Source: an uncultured Clostridia bacterium (lineage in GTDB: Bacteria; Bacillota; Clostridia; TANB77; CAG-508). From it: a stretch of DNA of 6,171 nucleotides. This document shows, in pieces, positions 5,271-6,171 of the stretch. Numbering within the stretch: the stretch's first letter is position 1; the number at the start of each line of letters is the position of its first letter. The stretch spans positions 1-6,171 of the forward strand of contig CANQJY010000055.1 of NCBI GenBank assembly GCA_947624365.1, written 5' to 3'. The position numbers and the translations under genes are program-made. The notes under the pieces were generated by a model. It saw nothing but the letters and a program-made list of their open reading frames with translations. It had not been told where the DNA came from and did not search any database.

Positions 5271-6171
5271 ATGATAAAAAGTAAAAAAATGAAATTAATG
5301 ATAAGAATATTATATGTTATGTTTATAGGTTTTTTTATAATTAACACAACACTTCCTTTACAAGTCTTTGCAAAAACTGATCAAGACAAAGTAAAGGAAG
5401 AAGCAAAAAATATAATAAGTTATTATAGAGGAAAAGGATTAGAAGATAAGAATGGCAAATTTAATAATGAAGCAACACCATCTTCTTTAGGAAAAACAGA
5501 AGAACAAATAAAAAATGATATTAAAGTATTAGAGGAGGCTGCTGAATACTTTAGAAAAGGAAGCAAAGGGGAAAATTCTTATGTATCTTCTTGTAATTTT
5601 TTTTCTGATATGCTAAATAAAGTAATTGAAAATTCAAAGCAAGAAGAAGAAAATAATAAAGAAAAGCAACAAAATGAATCTAATAAAGACAAACAACAAG
5701 ATTTAAAGAATTATAATGCAGAAGAAATTATTAATTATTATAACGAGCATAATGGAAACATGTCTTCTTTACCAGACGAAGGCGAAGTAAAGCAAACGTG
5801 GATTGAAAAATTAAAATCTACACCTGAATATAAAGCATATGTTGAAAAATCAGTTACTTATAATCATGCGCTTACTGCAGAAGAACGAAAAGGACAGACA
5901 TATTATGAAATCATAGAAGCTATAGATCCAACTCAAAATGATGCTAGACCAGGAGAATCTACTAGTGAAAATTCTGATATATACTATTCAATAGGATTAA
6001 ACTCAACTGATACAGCACACAGTTTAGATGATGCCATGGGAGATGCAGAAAGTTTTGTAAACTCTGGAAATAGTGGTAGTGTTATTAATGCTAATGATTT
6101 ACAACAGTTTTCGCAATCATTATATAATATACTATTAACAATAGGAATTATAATAGCAGTAATTATGGGAG
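5271..6171 (+). CDS. second secreted protein with a different ectodomain and the same VirB2-like C-terminal module (3' end outside window)
   Basis: The frame is open from ATG 5271 to the window end (300 codons, no stop). Residues 1-34 form a signal sequence (MIKSKKMKLMIR, hydrophobic core, likely cleavage after VFA at 32-34, then KTDQ). The ectodomain is helical-looking and charged. It has a low-complexity Q/E/N/K linker (124-146) between two segments that each carry a similar motif: AKNIISYY (45-52) and AEEIINYY (150-157). Residues 172-182 (EVKQTWIEKLK) match EVKDNWIERIR (214-224) of the upstream protein, the first clear similarity. From GLNSTDT (242-248) on, the two proteins are nearly identical through the linker and the start of the first membrane helix, where the window ends. 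The rest (charged loop, second helix) is expected but unseen. An AAGGTG site supports the start. Function unknown; it is clearly a paralogue of the gene at 4057. Confidence 0.82.
   Translation, partial: MIKSKKMKLMIRILYVMFIGFFIINTTLPLQVFAKTDQDKVKEEAKNIISYYRGKGLEDKNGKFNNEATPSSLGKTEEQIKNDIKVLEEAAEYFRKGSKGENSYVSSCNFFSDMLNKVIENSKQEEENNKEKQQNESNKDKQQDLKNYNAEEIINYYNEHNGNMSSLPDEGEVKQTWIEKLKSTPEYKAYVEKSVTYNHALTAEERKGQTYYEIIEAIDPTQNDARPGESTSENSDIYYSIGLNSTDTAHSLDDAMGDAESFVNSGNSGSVINANDLQQFSQSLYNILLTIGIIIAVIMG
6009..6171 (+). repeat. copy 2 of the duplicated C-terminal module DNA (truncated by window end)
   Basis: This is the partner of 4861-5017. It differs by 10 substitutions and an extra GGTAGT in the run AGTGGTAGT, which adds Gly-Ser after GNS and looks like a small slippage duplication. 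Even silent positions are mostly conserved, pointing to recent duplication or ongoing gene conversion. Confidence 0.93.

Noticed and set aside
3863..6171. Integrated mobile element inserted at tRNA-Ser(GCU)
   Set aside because: No integrase, no repeat of the tRNA 3' end and no change in base composition are visible in the window, so it is kept only as a question in the findings.
4057..6171. Conjugative or type IV secretion operon
   Set aside because: Only the VirB2-like helices are present; no ATPase, relaxase or channel gene appears, and both genes seem to have their own promoters.

Overview
This is a very AT-rich window with every gene on the + strand. Short, A-rich intergenic spacers, Gram-positive-type Shine-Dalgarno sites (GGAGG, GGTGAT) and tRNAs with encoded CCA all suggest a low-GC Firmicute, most likely a member of the Clostridia. 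The gene order mnmG-rsmG-parA-parB-DUF4446 is the classical block beside the chromosomal replication origin. In related genomes oriC and dnaA lie upstream of mnmG, so the origin is probably to the left, outside the window.

Region 1 (1-3641) is the housekeeping block. It holds the 3' end of mnmG (tRNA wobble-uridine modification), rsmG (16S rRNA m7G methylation), parA and parB (chromosome segregation) and a membrane-anchored DUF4446 protein. A good sigma-A-type promoter lies just before parA. A nearly perfect parS centromere site (15/16 to the Bacillus consensus) is embedded in the mnmG coding sequence at 110-125. A weaker parS-like site (14/16, central bases changed) lies at the start of rsmG (640-655). 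The cargo site and the machinery that binds it are therefore within about 2 kb.

Region 2 (3642-4056) carries two serine tRNA genes, tRNA-Ser(UGA) and tRNA-Ser(GCU), behind their own extended -10 promoter. An A/T hairpin separates the two tRNAs. After them comes a 14-bp perfect inverted repeat that could terminate the tRNA transcript, act as an operator for the next gene, or both.

Region 3 (4057-6171) is the unusual part. It has two consecutive secreted proteins, the second cut by the window end. Each has an N-terminal signal sequence, a long hydrophilic ectodomain that differs between the two, and a nearly identical C-terminal module. That module is a conserved linker (TDT-HSLDDAMGDAESFVNSGNS) followed by a two-helix hydrophobic hairpin of the TrbC/VirB2 pilin type, complete only in the first gene. 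The DNA of the shared module is about 94% identical (147 of 157 aligned bases by hand count, plus one 6-bp in-frame indel), while most of the ectodomain cannot be aligned. This looks like an expanding modular family in which variable exported domains are fitted to a constant membrane or pilin-like base. I do not recognise the ectodomains, and no other secretion component is visible in the window.
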